DNA of 64,000 nt, taken from Guyanagaster necrorhizus. Its lineage: Eukaryota; Basidiomycota; Agaricomycetes; Agaricales; Physalacriaceae. Under the pieces are notes generated by a model, which saw nothing but the letters and a program-made list of their open reading frames with translations, was not told the origin of the DNA and did not search any database. Below, in pieces: positions 32,640-44,700 of this stretch. The position numbers and the translations under genes were made by a program. How positions within the stretch are numbered: position 1 is the first letter of the stretch; each line of letters opens with the position of its first letter. The DNA lies in assembly GCF_019112545.1 (NCBI RefSeq), contig NW_025064880.1:683337-747336 (forward strand), given 5' to 3'.

Positions 32640-33120
32640 CTTAAACTTGGCGTCGGAGTTCAGCTCGATGTAGATGCAAAGAACCTCAGTGCGTGCGAGT
32701 GATTCGCGTCGATCTCGAAGCGCCCGAAGGCAGGAGACGCCGAAAGCGTCCTGAGGCTCCTTACGGATGATGCTTATTGGCGGGATGTTATCCTCCCTCC
32801 TGGGACTTTTGCGCATTCCCTGGTGGTTTCTCACCGATAGGCTGGGGTCATCCAATTCTGAAACCGTTCAAAATTAGAGACGAGTGAATGGTTCATTGAC
32901 ACTGGATTGCTTCTTGAGAATGGAAGTGAAATGCAAGCGCCGGATGTTGTCTTTTTTTGCAACAAGGTATGCCAATGGAGTTCTTTTCTCATCAGGTGCA
33001 AATGGCGTTGAATGGGACGCAGTTTGGGCATCGTCCGGGATTCAACTGCGCAAAACTGCGGTCCTGTCTGGGTTTATCGCATGCGAGGGGTACCCATGAA
33101 CACCGTCCGCTGTCATAGGA
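32640..33120 (+). pseudogene. Decayed, internally deleted copy of the flavin monooxygenase
   Basis: 32640-32885 aligns by eye to exon 1 of the intact gene (29428-29690). Shared blocks include cttggcgtc, gattcgcgtcg, the region encoding LTDDAYWRD, and tttctcaccgatag; it ends with an in-frame TGA where the parent reads RDEY. It then jumps to sequence matching parent exon 10 (31359-31432, region of [17 protein letters not shown]), including the donor of that exon, and continues to about 33120 matching exon 11 up to its end. Everything between, roughly 1.7 kb of parent including the FAD and NADPH motifs, is missing. Indels and stops preclude function. Confidence 0.8.
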
Positions 33121-33269
33121 TTGTAATTACCAGTCCAGCGAAGAAAGACAATGTACGAGGCAAGGATGTATACATAGTACACTAGAATTTTGTATAATAA
33201 TTAATATAATTGTTGCGGTGATTGTGCAATCGGATTTGTTTAAAAATAGCCACCACCACCACCACCGAT

Positions 33270-34979
33270 ATGTCATACGTTCGTCTCTCCTACATAGCTC
33301 AAGACCAATCCTCCATCATGCATCCTTTCTTTACGAGACCAGCAGATGCTGCCCAGGCAAGGCCAAAAATGTCGGCAGCCAGGCGTCGCAAAATCATCTT
33401 CTCTTATGCCCCGGACTGGTGAGCCAGCATCTGTCAGACTTTGAGCACCTCTGGCTTATACGTATCACAGGATCTTGACGATCGCCCTGGCGTAGGTCCT
33501 TAATATTCAATTTCGTAGCGTAAACTTATTGTTTCTCTCAAAGGGCGTTATTCTTTTCTTTGGACAGGGTGGATGGTTACAGAAGGCAGTTCTCATTGGC
33601 AGACACGTCGTACGTTTTCAAGCAGCGATGATGTTTCTTCTATTGTTAATCCGGAAATAGTCTTCGTCATACGCGAGTGTTCTCAGAATATATTGGCTTT
33701 GAACGTTGTCATTGACAGTTTTGATGCTAACAGCTATGCTCTTCATGAAAGGGTTCCTGTGCGTACCATTTTATCGAAATCTCCACACAGCATCTGAAGT
33801 TGTATGTTTAGCCCGTAGCCCTATATTTCATCTGCTTTGTTGCCCCGCTACTTATTCAACCCGTTGTCAATCTATTCACAGTACGTTCGTGGTGGGATTT
33901 ACATAACGGTGCGTGTAATTGTCTGTCTTCGATTACAAGAGAAGCTTAACGTCTCGTTTTTCGTAGGCACACTTGGGTGTACGTGCTCATTATGAATGAA
34001 GGAACGTTCATGTTGACTGATAACTCACTCACCAGTAATCCTTGGCCTTGCCTTGACAGGCTCTATCACACAGTTTTCAAAGATAACTGTCGGACGTCCT
34101 CGCCCTGGTATGTAATTTGTACGTTATCTTTCTGCCCAATAACGCTCGTCGTAGATATCGTTGACCGTTGTCAACCGCTAGCTGGCGCAGTCGACCCCAC
34201 ATTCGGATTATCAAATTACACAATATGTCAACAGCAAGACAACAGCATTCTCAAAGACGGATTTCGTAGTTTCCCTTCCGGGCATTCCAGTTGTAAGGCG
34301 ACCGCGGCGTTCCCTTATGCACATTACTCACACTTCAGTTAAGTGTCCTTTGCTGGACTTGGGTTTCTAGCGTTTTACCTTGCCGGAAAACTACATCTGT
34401 TCGATAAGCGCGGCCACACCGTAAGCGGCAATAATGTCTTATTCTTCACTTCTCAGTTATCGTATAGGGTAAAGCCTGGCTATCACTCTCGCCTTTCGCG
34501 GCTGCCACGCTGGTGGCGATCTCACGAACCATGGACTATCGTCGTTGGTATTTCTTACTCATCGGTGGGCTGTTTTGTTCTGACTTCAAAGATACCAAGA
34601 TCATTGGCATGATGTTCTCATCGGTTCTGTTCTTGGCACAGTTCTAGCGTATTTCTCCTACCGCCAGTACTACCCTAGTTTGGCTTCTGAGCTGTCGCAC
34701 CGCCCATACTCTCCTCGTATCCCCCGCGAGCCAGAGGAGGGACTTCCTCTGCATCATCGGTATGACAGCTCGGTGGATCAGAGTGGCATACAGACGAGTC
34801 GCCCTACACTGACGCAACGATACACCGACGATGTCGCACCTGAAGGTGTGTACGAGCTGGATGGAACGGTGCAAAGACAAACTCCCCCACTTGAGGAGGT
34901 CTGGAGGGACAGAGCGTCGACCGTCGTACAAGAGGCTCCTGCAGCACATCATAAACCAACAGCGGATCCCATCCGATGA
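33270..34979 (+). CDS. PAP2-family lipid phosphate phosphatase (Dpp1-like), 374 aa
   Basis: Membrane phosphatase acting on diacylglycerol pyrophosphate, phosphatidate or similar lipids. Twelve exons: 33270-33418, 33471-33491, 33544-33609, 33661-33672, 33734-33758, 33812-33908, 33967-33978, 34036-34107, 34155-34292, 34344-34420, 34468-34543 and 34600-34979. Catalytic motifs: KITVGRPRP (motif 1), FPSGHSS (motif 2), SRTMDYRHHWHD (motif 3); six hydrophobic segments. Two exons are 12 nt each (SLRHT and GTLG regions); intron 33673-33733 is GC-AG (donor gcgagt). The C-terminal tail of about 90 residues is polar. The start is uncertain: ATGs at 33270, 33318 and 33363 are in frame. Confidence 0.88.
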
Positions 34980-35144
34980 GCAGCTGGCTGGGCAATATTA
35001 TATGTGTTACGAAGAAATGGTATGCAGAATATATACAGTGTGAGTGATTTCCATATGATAAATCCAAGTGCCTGTGATATATACATATTATTACCATATA
35101 ATGTTGTTGCCGGTTGGTATTGTCATGAATGATGAATAGGTATA

Positions 35145-37194
35145 TCAGTCATACTCCTGATCGTATCGACTTTCATGAAGGGAGGGGCCATCAGGGGATG
35201 GCGGTCGCCAGCTTTGCGATAAGACAATTTCACTATTGTCTTGTGGTTGCTGGCCAGTATCTGGTGAGGGTTTGCGCCTGCGGCCCAAAGTAGAATACGC
35301 ATTTTGCATCATGGTCCCATTCATGCTATTGTCTTGACAATCTTCATCATCGTTGTCGTCGTCCGAATACCCAAGGCCAAGAACGTTGACGACATCTTGC
35401 GAATTGCCATCCGGCATGTCATCATAGTCGTCCGCCATGAATCGGATCAGCGCATCGGTATTGACCCTCTTGGAACCTACCAGTGACTGGTGGTCATTCT
35501 CCTTGTTGCAGCTAATCTTCGCTTTTTTCTTTGTCTTCTGTGCTCGCCGCTCCTGGTCGGAATCGACTTCCATCAACTTCTCGCGCTCCCATATTTCAAT
35601 TAAGTCTTGGACCTCTTCTTCTGTGCGCATCAGTCCTTCTAGCTCCCCGTCCTCAAATAACTCCTCATCGTCAACCTCGGACGTACTAGCTCCTCCACGC
35701 GCCACCGATAAGAGCTGGAGACGCGTGGGCTTTTTCGACGACCGAAGAGCCGTAAGCGGTGCGGCAAGAATGTACGATGTGAGTGGAAGATACGTATGCA
35801 GATCCTGTGACTCGTTCTTTCTCTGGAGATTTCGGTGGGTATATTCAGTAATAGAAGGCTTAACAGATAGAGCAGATAATGGAAGTGAACCCGAAAGAGG
35901 GTCGAGTAAGAATTGACTGGCTTCGGAGAGGGAGTGTCGTGTCTTTTGCTTCTTGCGCGGTCGGATGTTTAATTCATAGGCAGAAGACACGACGGAAGCC
36001 GAATGGGAACAAGCGAAATCAGCTTGGTCGATTTCATGATCGTTCAGATCCACATCCTCGTCACAATCGCAATCAAGATCAACGCTGGGATGTCCTTGGT
36101 CCTCAATTTTTTTCCTCCAAATTTCATTCTGCCAGGAAAGCACATCGGAAAGGCCACGCGCCACGAGCAATCGCTTCGAAACTTTGGCTCGACCGTTATT
36201 CTTCTTTTGGTACTGATCAAGCCACTGAATACCTTCCATCATGGCAACGATATCACCCTGAATAGCTTTATACCTGTTCATGACGAGACCTTTGCCTACG
36301 GAGCATCTGGCAGCCAGACATGCGCCAAGTTCACCTAGACTTGGTAAAGCTGCGCGAGCTTCGGCTTCGAGAGCAAGCATAAAGATAGCGCAAGATGTAC
36401 CGTGTATTTGGGTGACGGGGACGGGGTCTGAGGACGACATTCGGGCCAAGAGATCGGATAGAGAGCGACAGGTGTTGGTAACGGAGGATTGGGATAAAGG
36501 CTTGATTACGGTAACAAGGGAGGGAGGCAAATTAATGGCTTCTACCTCATCGTAGATGACCGAAGAAAGATGTGACTGAAGATTTGGTACGTGAAAGAAG
36601 GGGTCACTTGATGTAAGAGAAACGTTAAGCAAGGACAGGACGGACGACAACACACGAGTCAGGTGGGCATGATGCTGATCCAGGAGAAAGGCGATATCTC
36701 GAAGAAAATCTGGCCTCTTGGATTCACGAAGGGCAATAGACAGGCAGGCGCCCGCAACAAGCTTTGCTTTCCTTCCCCACCTAAAATTGCCCGCAGCCAT
36801 AGCTTGAGTGAACAGAGCTGTGGCCCGGGAAGACGATGCTGGGATGGAAAGTATATTTGCAAGTGATTTGATGAACTCGTGCATTGCAGCCTACAGGACA
36901 CTGTTTAGACTGAGAAGGCAAAGTGAAAGGGTGGCAAGTAGGACTTACGGAATTCTGCTTGTCCCTGGCTTCCTTTCCTTGCCCGGCAAGCTGCCAATTG
37001 GGATTCCGGAGAGATTTAAGGGTTGAATTTGGAAGAAAAGAAGGGGGCCATGAGGATGAGGTCGCCTGGTAATCGGGTAGTGACGAAAGAAGGGACTGGG
37101 ACGAGTCGACGAGGGCACCACAGGCGATGCAAATAGCTGAGCCTGCACCGTCGTCCCAAACTGTGCTGGCGCCGCACTGGCTGCAAGGGGACAT
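35145..37194 (-). CDS. TFIIB/Brf-like protein with zinc ribbon and cyclin-like region, 663 aa
   Basis: Exons 37194-36949 and 36890-35145. The N-terminus is a TFIIB-type zinc ribbon (CSQCG near residue 4 and CIACG near residue 22). Residues about 80-290 are alpha-helical and cyclin-like (RKAKLVAGACLSIALRESKR resembles the first TFIIB repeat; a second helical block around AIFMLALEAEARAALPSL). The C-terminal half is acidic and disordered, ending DNSEIVLSQSWRPPSPDGP. This suggests the RNA polymerase III factor Brf1 or a relative, but the cyclin repeats are more divergent than I expect of Brf1, so the family call stands and the exact orthology does not. Divergent from trehalose phosphorylase (269 bp). 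Confidence 0.7.
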
Positions 37195-37463
37195 GACGAC
37201 CGTGCTTGGGGCTAGGGACGAAGACTGACCTGGTCCCTAGTCGCCGTGATGGATGGGAGCTAAGAAGGGAAAAGACGGCCACGATGCGACTGGCGCATGG
37301 CCTGGCTCGAGTCCGACATTCAATTCATGGAATCGACCCAAACCTGGACTATGCCGGTCACATTCCTTCTTCTAAGGAGCCAGACCGTCCGGCTCCTGTA
37401 TATAATCCTCCTCGCTGTCGATTCTCTTTCCACTGCTACCCCATCTTGGCATCGTCCTCAGTA

Positions 37464-37585
37464 ATGTCTGGCAAGACTTATCATCATTTTGAATCCAAGA
37501 CTTCTGACGCCGTCAGGCGTCGCCTCTCTTCTGTATCCAGCAAGAAGCCTTATGTCGCTGCATCGTACTCTAGTCTGACCGTCAG

Positions 37586-37623
<38 letters not shown>

Positions 37624-40308
37624 ACTCCCATCCTAATGACCTATGTAGCCAATGTGGGCTGGTATCGCTGGCAATACAGTCAACAACAATACCCAATTCG
37701 AAATCGCGGTTTCTGTTCACGATTCGGTCTATAGTACCGACTTTGCGTCCACCATCATCCCCTACTCTGCAACAGACCTTGAGAAGACCGCCAAGACCAT
37801 TGAACAGCACGTCTTGGAAACCCTCCGCAATTTCAGCAGCGAACATCTATGCAAGTTCCTTGGTGCCGGTGTCACTCTGTCGCTCCTTCGAGAAGTATGC
37901 TATACGTTTACCCTGCCCCAGCAATCAGATCTGATATATGCGCTTTCATTCAGTCTCCAAATTTGTGTACGCGCTTGTGGCTTGACATGGACATTGTTCC
38001 CATCGTCTTCAATATCAAGCCTTTCCACACAGACTCCGCAACACGCCCCAACATCAAACACCGCATCTCATCCACTACTGGTTCCTATGTTCCCTCTGGG
38101 GCCGAGACTCCGACGGTGTACGTGGATTCTGCTCACGTAGCTGCTGCGGACCCGCATCTCCAGGTTGGTGTCACAGGCCGTCTTCCTATCCCACGCACCC
38201 TCGATGAGCAAGCCGACTCCGCCGCACGGAAATGTATCATGTACTTTGGGCCCGGAAATAATCCTCGCCTTAGCATCGGTGCTCGGAACCAAGTTACCGT
38301 TGATGCCGCTGGCAAGATTCACTTGCTGGATGATCTTGATGAGTACAAGAAGACCGTGGGGCCTCGGTATGTCGGCTTTGCCTACTTTGTGGCATGGTCT
38401 CTTGCTCATTACAGTTTTAAGCACCTGGAATGCCGTCGTCAAGCTCGCAGATGAATTACGCGAAAAGCAAGTCAAGATTGGGTTCTTCTCTTCAACCCCA
38501 CAAGGAGGTTAGTGCCCCCACAAAATTGATATATGACTGGTGATCTAATCCCGTCATGCAATTATTCTAGGTGGCGTTGCCCTGGTGAGAATAGCGCTCA
38601 AGCAATTCAATTACTTTCACCTGACATATCTTTGTAGATGAGACATGCCTTGATTAGGTTCTTGACCGCGCTTGATGTTGACGCTGCATGGTACGTGCTT
38701 TTTAAAGACTTTCCGGCAAGAATATTCACCGTACCCAACCATATGCAAGGTACGTTCCGAATCCGTCACCCCAGGTATTCAGAACCACCAAGAACAACCA
38801 CAACATCCTCCAAGGTGTCGCTGCGGCAGATCTTCGTCTGACCCAAGATGCCAAGGAGAATTTTGATGCTTGGATCCTGAAGAACGGTCTTCGCTGGACC
38901 GCCGAAGGAGGTCCCTTGGCTCCTGGTGGTGTTGATGTCGCTTTCATAGGTGAGAATGTTATTCCCTGTTCTTACGCTTGACGTTTTCTTTACCGGCCAT
39001 TTACATAGATGATCCCCAGATGCCCGGTCTTATCCCTCTGATCAAGAAAATCCGCCCCGAGCTGCCCATTGTCTACCGTTCACACATTGAGATCCGCAGC
39101 GATTTGGTCCATGTTGCTGGTTCACCGCAAGAGGAGGTGTGGAAATATCTGTGGAACAACATCCAACTTGCCGACTTGTTTATCAGTGAGTCGCAAGACT
39201 TGCACAACGTTACCTAGGCTCGTACTGATGTCACCACCCAAGGCCATCCGGTGAACAAATTCGTTCCTTCTGATGTACCCATCGAGAAGCTGGCGTTGCT
39301 TGGAGCTGCCACTGACTGGTCTGCGGATTTTTACCCCTGGATCAAACTCATATATTGATTTTATGTATCAAGGCTCGATGGTCTGAACAAGGATCTTGGT
39401 GCTTGGGATTCCGCCTACTACATGGGAGAGTTCCGCAGCCTGTGTGTCAAGGAAAAGATGAACGAACTTCGGTGGCCACACCGTAGCTATATCATCCAAA
39501 TCGCCCGTTTCGACCCCGCAAAGGGTATTCCTAACGTTATCGACTCTTATGTCAAACTCCGACGTCTCCTCAAGGCCAAGTGCCCTGATCTCGAGGAAGA
39601 CGAACACCCGCAGATGTTGATCTGTGGTCATGGTATGCTAATTGCATTTCTATGTATGTTGTCATGTTCACGTCTTCGTTTCCAGGCGCTGTGGATGATC
39701 CCGACGCCAGCATCATCTACGATCAAGTTATACAGTTGATCTATTCCGACGCGTACAGGGAGTATGCAAATGACTTCGTCGTCATGAGACTTCCCCCCAG
39801 TGACCAATGTAAGTTCATGTCCTGGTCGTATCCGAGGTAGACTGACGTTGGGATAGTGTTGAATGCTCTTATGTCTAATGCAAAGATTGCGTTGCAACTT
39901 TCGACTCGCGAAGGCTTTGAAGTCAAGGTCTCCGAGGCTATCCACGCTGGAATTCCGATCGTTGCCTCCATTACGGGTGGTATTCCTCTTCAAGTCGAGC
40001 ACGGCAAGTCGGGCTATCTTACTCAGCCCGGTGACAACGCTGCTGTTGCCCAGCATCTCTTCGATCTCTTCACCGATGATGAGCTGCACAAGACTATGAG
40101 CAAGTATGCGAAGACGCATGTCTCTGACGAGGTTGGCACCGTGGGTAACGCCTTGGCCTGGCTGTACCTGGCCGTTATGTACGCTCGCGGCCTCAAAATC
40201 CACCCCAAGGGGGCTTGGTTGAATGACCTTGCTCGTGCCGAGACAGGAGAGCCTTATGCTGAAGGAGAACCGAGGCTGCCCAGGACTCGGCTTAACTTGC
40301 AGGGATGA
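37464..40308 (+). CDS. Trehalose phosphorylase (retaining, GT4), 738 aa
   Basis: Reversibly converts trehalose plus phosphate to glucose and alpha-glucose-1-phosphate; characteristic of basidiomycetes. Twelve exons: 37464-37580, 37649-37894, 37954-38366, 38422-38507, 38571-38584, 38638-38690, 38750-38949, 39009-39185, 39243-39318, 39373-39632, 39686-39808 and 39857-40308. Conserved blocks: SPNLCTRLWLDMDIVPIVFN, IGFFSSTPQGGGVALMRHAL, WYVPNPSP, YRSHIEIRSDLVHVAGS, IARFDPAKGIPNVIDSY, and the GT4 donor-site motif REGFEVKVSEAIHAG with TGGIPLQVEHGKSGYL. Exon 5 is 14 nt, encoding part of GGGVAL. Intron 1 carries a CT repeat. Confidence 0.96.
37592..37617 (+). repeat. (CT)n microsatellite in trehalose phosphorylase intron 1
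   Basis: About 13 consecutive CT units inside the 68-nt first intron (37581-37648), forming most of its length between donor and branch region. Confidence 0.9.
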
Positions 40309-40581
40309 ATCCAATGATTGCATGGTATAGTTCTGCATCTATTAGTTTACATAGTCGCGGGTAGAAAATGTAGAAAATTATGTAGATTAGAGATATATCA
40401 AAAGTTTTGATCGCGTCGCGTTGTGTGCAATAGGCATGTGATCCTTGTGACGCGAAACTTTGTGGCTAACGTTGAAGACTTGTTCCCGACTAGCTGTATG
40501 ACATAACGCTGCGTTTCTCCCGCTCGTGCCAAAATGGTTCAAATAGAGGTCGATATGTTTCTGCCGGGTGTCTCCCACTCC

Positions 40582-41385
40582 ATGTCCAAGTTCAATACGT
40601 CCTCCAAGCGGGCCCGCCCCACTGAGGAAGACAGCCCTCCCAGTCGGCCTACTGTACGTCTTTCAGGAATGTCATCCTCACAAACTTCCTTGTTTCCTTT
40701 TCTCACAGAAACGCCTTACTCTCGCTTCGGGAGAGGCACTTCCTTCGCCACTGTTTTCGAATTCACTCCCCACCAGTGGCAGCAGTAGTCGGTACTCCTC
40801 TGAAGATTGGGTACAGCAGGCTGACGGCTTGAGCGTCGCAACACCAGGAGAATATGCACCAGACTCAGACGGCAACTCGGATACCATGGTGTGTGATTAT
40901 TTTGATGCATTTTTTGTGGGACCTAACGGCGGTCGTAGGACTTGGATGATGAATCTTTTGCCCTTTCTCGTGGCCCAGAGAGACCCGTACTATTACCTCT
41001 GCAAACAACGTTTCCCAGCACATCTCATAGGTACGACGCCTTCGCAGCACACCGCCAGTCACCGCAGAATTTATCACCGTCGTTCACCGACGCCAATGCA
41101 TCGCAACCACTCATAAACCATGCTCAGGGCTCGTCTCCACTTTCAATTGATATCACGCCACCCACCCCCGAGACAGTAAGAGTCGACGGCGGTATTGTTG
41201 ATGTGACAAGGTCTCGCACACCAGTCTCAGACAGTCCTACGCCCCTGAATATCCCCATGGATTCTGGAGGACCGAGATCAGGCATCCTGTCTCCCACCAA
41301 AAAGCTACGCATTTCTATGGGTCCACGTTTAGATTGCGAAAAGTGTCGACTTGGTGTGAAGGGACATTGGATGCATTTATATTAA
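40582..41385 (+). CDS. Unknown protein with C-terminal CxxC motif, 232 aa
   Basis: Exons 40582-40653, 40709-40888 and 40939-41385; phases agree and introns are 55 and 50 nt. The protein is mostly disordered: a basic N-terminus (SSKRARPTEEDSPPSRPTKR), Ser/Pro-rich middle with several SP/TP sites (DITPPTPETV, SDSPTPLNIP, GILSPTKKLRISMG), and a terminal CEKCRLGVKGHWMH, whose Cys pair plus His could bind metal. The SP/TP density suggests cyclin-dependent or MAP kinase targeting, which is inference. Not recognised. ATG 40534 is an alternative start adding 16 residues. Confidence 0.6.
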
Positions 41386-41744
41386 GCGATTATGAATTTA
41401 TGGACCGTTAAATAATCTTTGTACACTTCTCCGTCTACCTTATGATTCCATGTACCCATCTGTATACGGGTAGATTTATTTTGACCGTAACGTCAACGGT
41501 AATGAGCATTTAAATAAATAATGATTCCTTATGGCTGTGATCTGGCTGGAGATGAGCTGAGAGGAATTGAACTAAATTTCTAATGTCCCTCTTACTCAGA
41601 AAAGCCAGACGACGAGACTGCGAATGCTTCAATTTTCCACTGTCATTTGCCATCGTTTCGTTCCGGGCCGATTCGGACCGGACACGTCCACACAACCAAA
41701 TACATTTTCCAAATTTTTGACTTTTATTTTTAGACTCATCATAA
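41386..41744. other. Intergenic region before POL5 (359 bp)
   Basis: 3' flank of the unknown gene and 5' flank of POL5. No gene or clear regulatory element recognised. Confidence 0.5.
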
Positions 41745-44700
41745 ATGTCCACGACTCTCCCGCTCTTTTGGAATCTCTCTTCGTCGTCAAAGAAAGAGCG
41801 TATAGATGCCTCTGTCAAGCTTATTTCGTCATTAGAACAGTTCCAAGCACAGTTCGCTAAGGATTCTTCAGATACTTCTGAGGATGAAAGCCAAGAGGAC
41901 GACAAAATCGACCCCTTGGACAAGTACAATGCCCATGATGTGTCCTATTCAGTGCGGCGTCTTATTCGTGGACTAGCGAGTCCGAGGGAGAGCAGCAGAT
42001 TAGGGTTTTCAGTCGCACTGACAGAAGTAAGTTCAAATCCTCTCCTTTTGATTGCTTTTTTCATGTACACTCCCCGATAGCTTCTGTCTAGAATTCTGAC
42101 GTTCTCATGTTCACAAGTACTATCGCTGATCATTGATGCTACGAAAACTCAAAAGTCCATGACTGGACAAGAAGAGAGGGATGTCCTGTTTGCTCGTCTT
42201 TTTGGAATCACCGCGGTCATCCAGTCAGGCTTATTTATTCGAACGGATCCTTTGCCCGAATCTGCATCTTCCTCTACATCTGCATCGTCCCTACAGAGCT
42301 TCAAGGACATCATTTCAGAGTTGGTTTCCCTCGGAGAGAAGAAAAGCTGGCTTCGCGAAAGTGCTTGGTGGACGATCCTTCTGGCATTCGAAGCCCTCAA
42401 CTCGTCGAGTGTCGCTTGGAAGGAGGAGGGTTTCGGTTATTCCATAGAGACGACCTTGGGCAGTAACTCTCAGTGGACGCCTGAAAAGGTAGCGCTGATG
42501 CTGAAACTCCAGTATTTGTGCCCCAATCGCGATTGGCGGAAATACACGTCCCCGATGTTCAAAACTCCTGATTTGCTTAGCACTGGAAATTACCATACTC
42601 TGGGACAAATACTTAAGGTCTGTCCCCATCTCTTCTACTTCAGCAGTTTCCTGAGGATATTCGTATAGGACATTGACGATGAAGAAAGTAGCTCCAAATC
42701 TTCCGGAAGCTCATGGAAGCCTGAGTTGAATTTTGTTTGGGACATAATATTCGATTATCTGCTTCCCCTTCCAGAGTATAATCAACAGGCGAAGGGGACT
42801 TTTCCTGAATTTTTCAGAATAGTCGTTGACGGTATATCTTATTTATCTGTACACAAATTGTCATCGCTGAACGTCTCTTCGCAGAGTGTCTGTTTTCCTC
42901 CACGTCCTCTCCAGAACGAAAGTACTGGGGGTTTCAAGTTTTCCAAAAGGCTTTGCCACGACTACCGGCTGATGATATTCCTATGATCTTTACGAAAAAC
43001 TTTATGCGAACTTGGATCAACCACTCATCCAAACCAGATCGATATCTATACAAGGCAGCCAAACAAACTGTGAGTTATTTCTTCTATGTGCGTACCGCAT
43101 ATCTGATATCTTACGTAGGTTATCGAAGTTGCCAATTTCGTGAAGGAGAGGCCACAGCTGGGTCTGGGACTGATCGTCCAACTCACTGGTGTGAACGGTA
43201 GTCGGCAGTTTGACCAGTTGACCAAGACAAAAACCGTTGAATCCATCCTTTCTTCGATGAATGCAGATGGCATTATTCACTACGTGGACCATCTAATTTC
43301 TCAGTTCAATGGAAATGAAGGCGTAGACAAGTATGGTTTCATCGGCATCTATACGATCTTGCCTATTAAATGCATCGAACAGGAATGACACAAAAGGTCT
43401 CAATGCACGTAGATCATGGGTTATGGATCAGCTCGTAGCGCTGATTAGAAATGGCTCAATGCCCAAACGAGATGACTGGATCCGACAGATCTTGGAGTGG
43501 TTTGTGGTCCATGGTTTCTTCATTATACGGACACCCGCTAAGCAGAGTTCGTTTCGTGGTGTATGTTGTCCTTTTATGCGTTTGAATTCCTTATACTTAT
43601 CTTCTGCAGACGGAATGTGTACTCGAACCGCCGCTGTCCGATGCTCTCAGGCTGTACAGTCGCAGTCGACTCTTGAGCTGTCTTTCCGACCTCACAAGTC
43701 AGGCTATGACAATAACTAACGGTAACCGCAATGAAAAATACATACATGGTTTCCGCTCACTATTATTTCTTGTGCTTTAGAGGTCGGAACGAAAGCTTTA
43801 AAATCTTCAGCCATGGCCTCTGATGGAGACTTTTGGATACACAAAGTTGTTGCTACCATTGAAGAGCTGAAGAAAGACAAGAACGCGTTGTATCTTTTGG
43901 ATCATGACGAAGAGGTCCGCGCTCTTCGAGCGAAAGCCAAAGAGCTAGATGCTCATCTAAGAAAGGTAACCTTATTCGTACCGAGGAACTTATATGTTGA
44001 TCGCAAGCTTTTAGGTCACCTCCGGTAGTGACGCGGCGCAAGGGTGCCAGCTATTACTTTTAGGGCTAGTAGTCCATGAATACTGCGCCAATGAAGAAGA
44101 TGGCACGGCGGTAGAAACTCTGGAGGTATGCAGACTGCTTCATGGGAAGTGTTTTGGGCTTACTGTGCCGTAGTCGTGTATCGACCTCGTCGAACGCCTG
44201 TTTCCTCGCAATAAGACCAGCAAGAAAAAGGCCGCCAAAGTCGACGATGACAATGAAGAGGCTCCAGAACCCATTGATGGCTTAATAGACATCATCATCG
44301 GTCTATTAGAGAAGCCTACGGCATACCTACGAGTTATCGTGAACCAGGCTTTTGCATCTTTGTCAGCTTTAGTGAAAGAGAGTTCCATCGATCTGATTCT
44401 TGCGGTAAGGCCCCTGAACAACGATAGAAAACCCCCTTCTGACATGCTCCAATTATATAGCAACTCGAAACTCGAGATCTCAGTGCCGGAGGTTCAGAGG
44501 ATGTCAGTGAAGACGAAGATATATCTGGAGATGAAGATGATGAAGATCGAAGCGAGTCCGCCAGCGAGGAACAGAGTGGCGACGAGGCAGACGATGACGA
44601 TGCTGGAGAGGAAGTGGACGAAGAGCTTCGGAACAAGATCCTAGAGGCCCTGAAAATGACCGGCGTCGAACCTGTCACTGACGATACAGATGATGACGAT

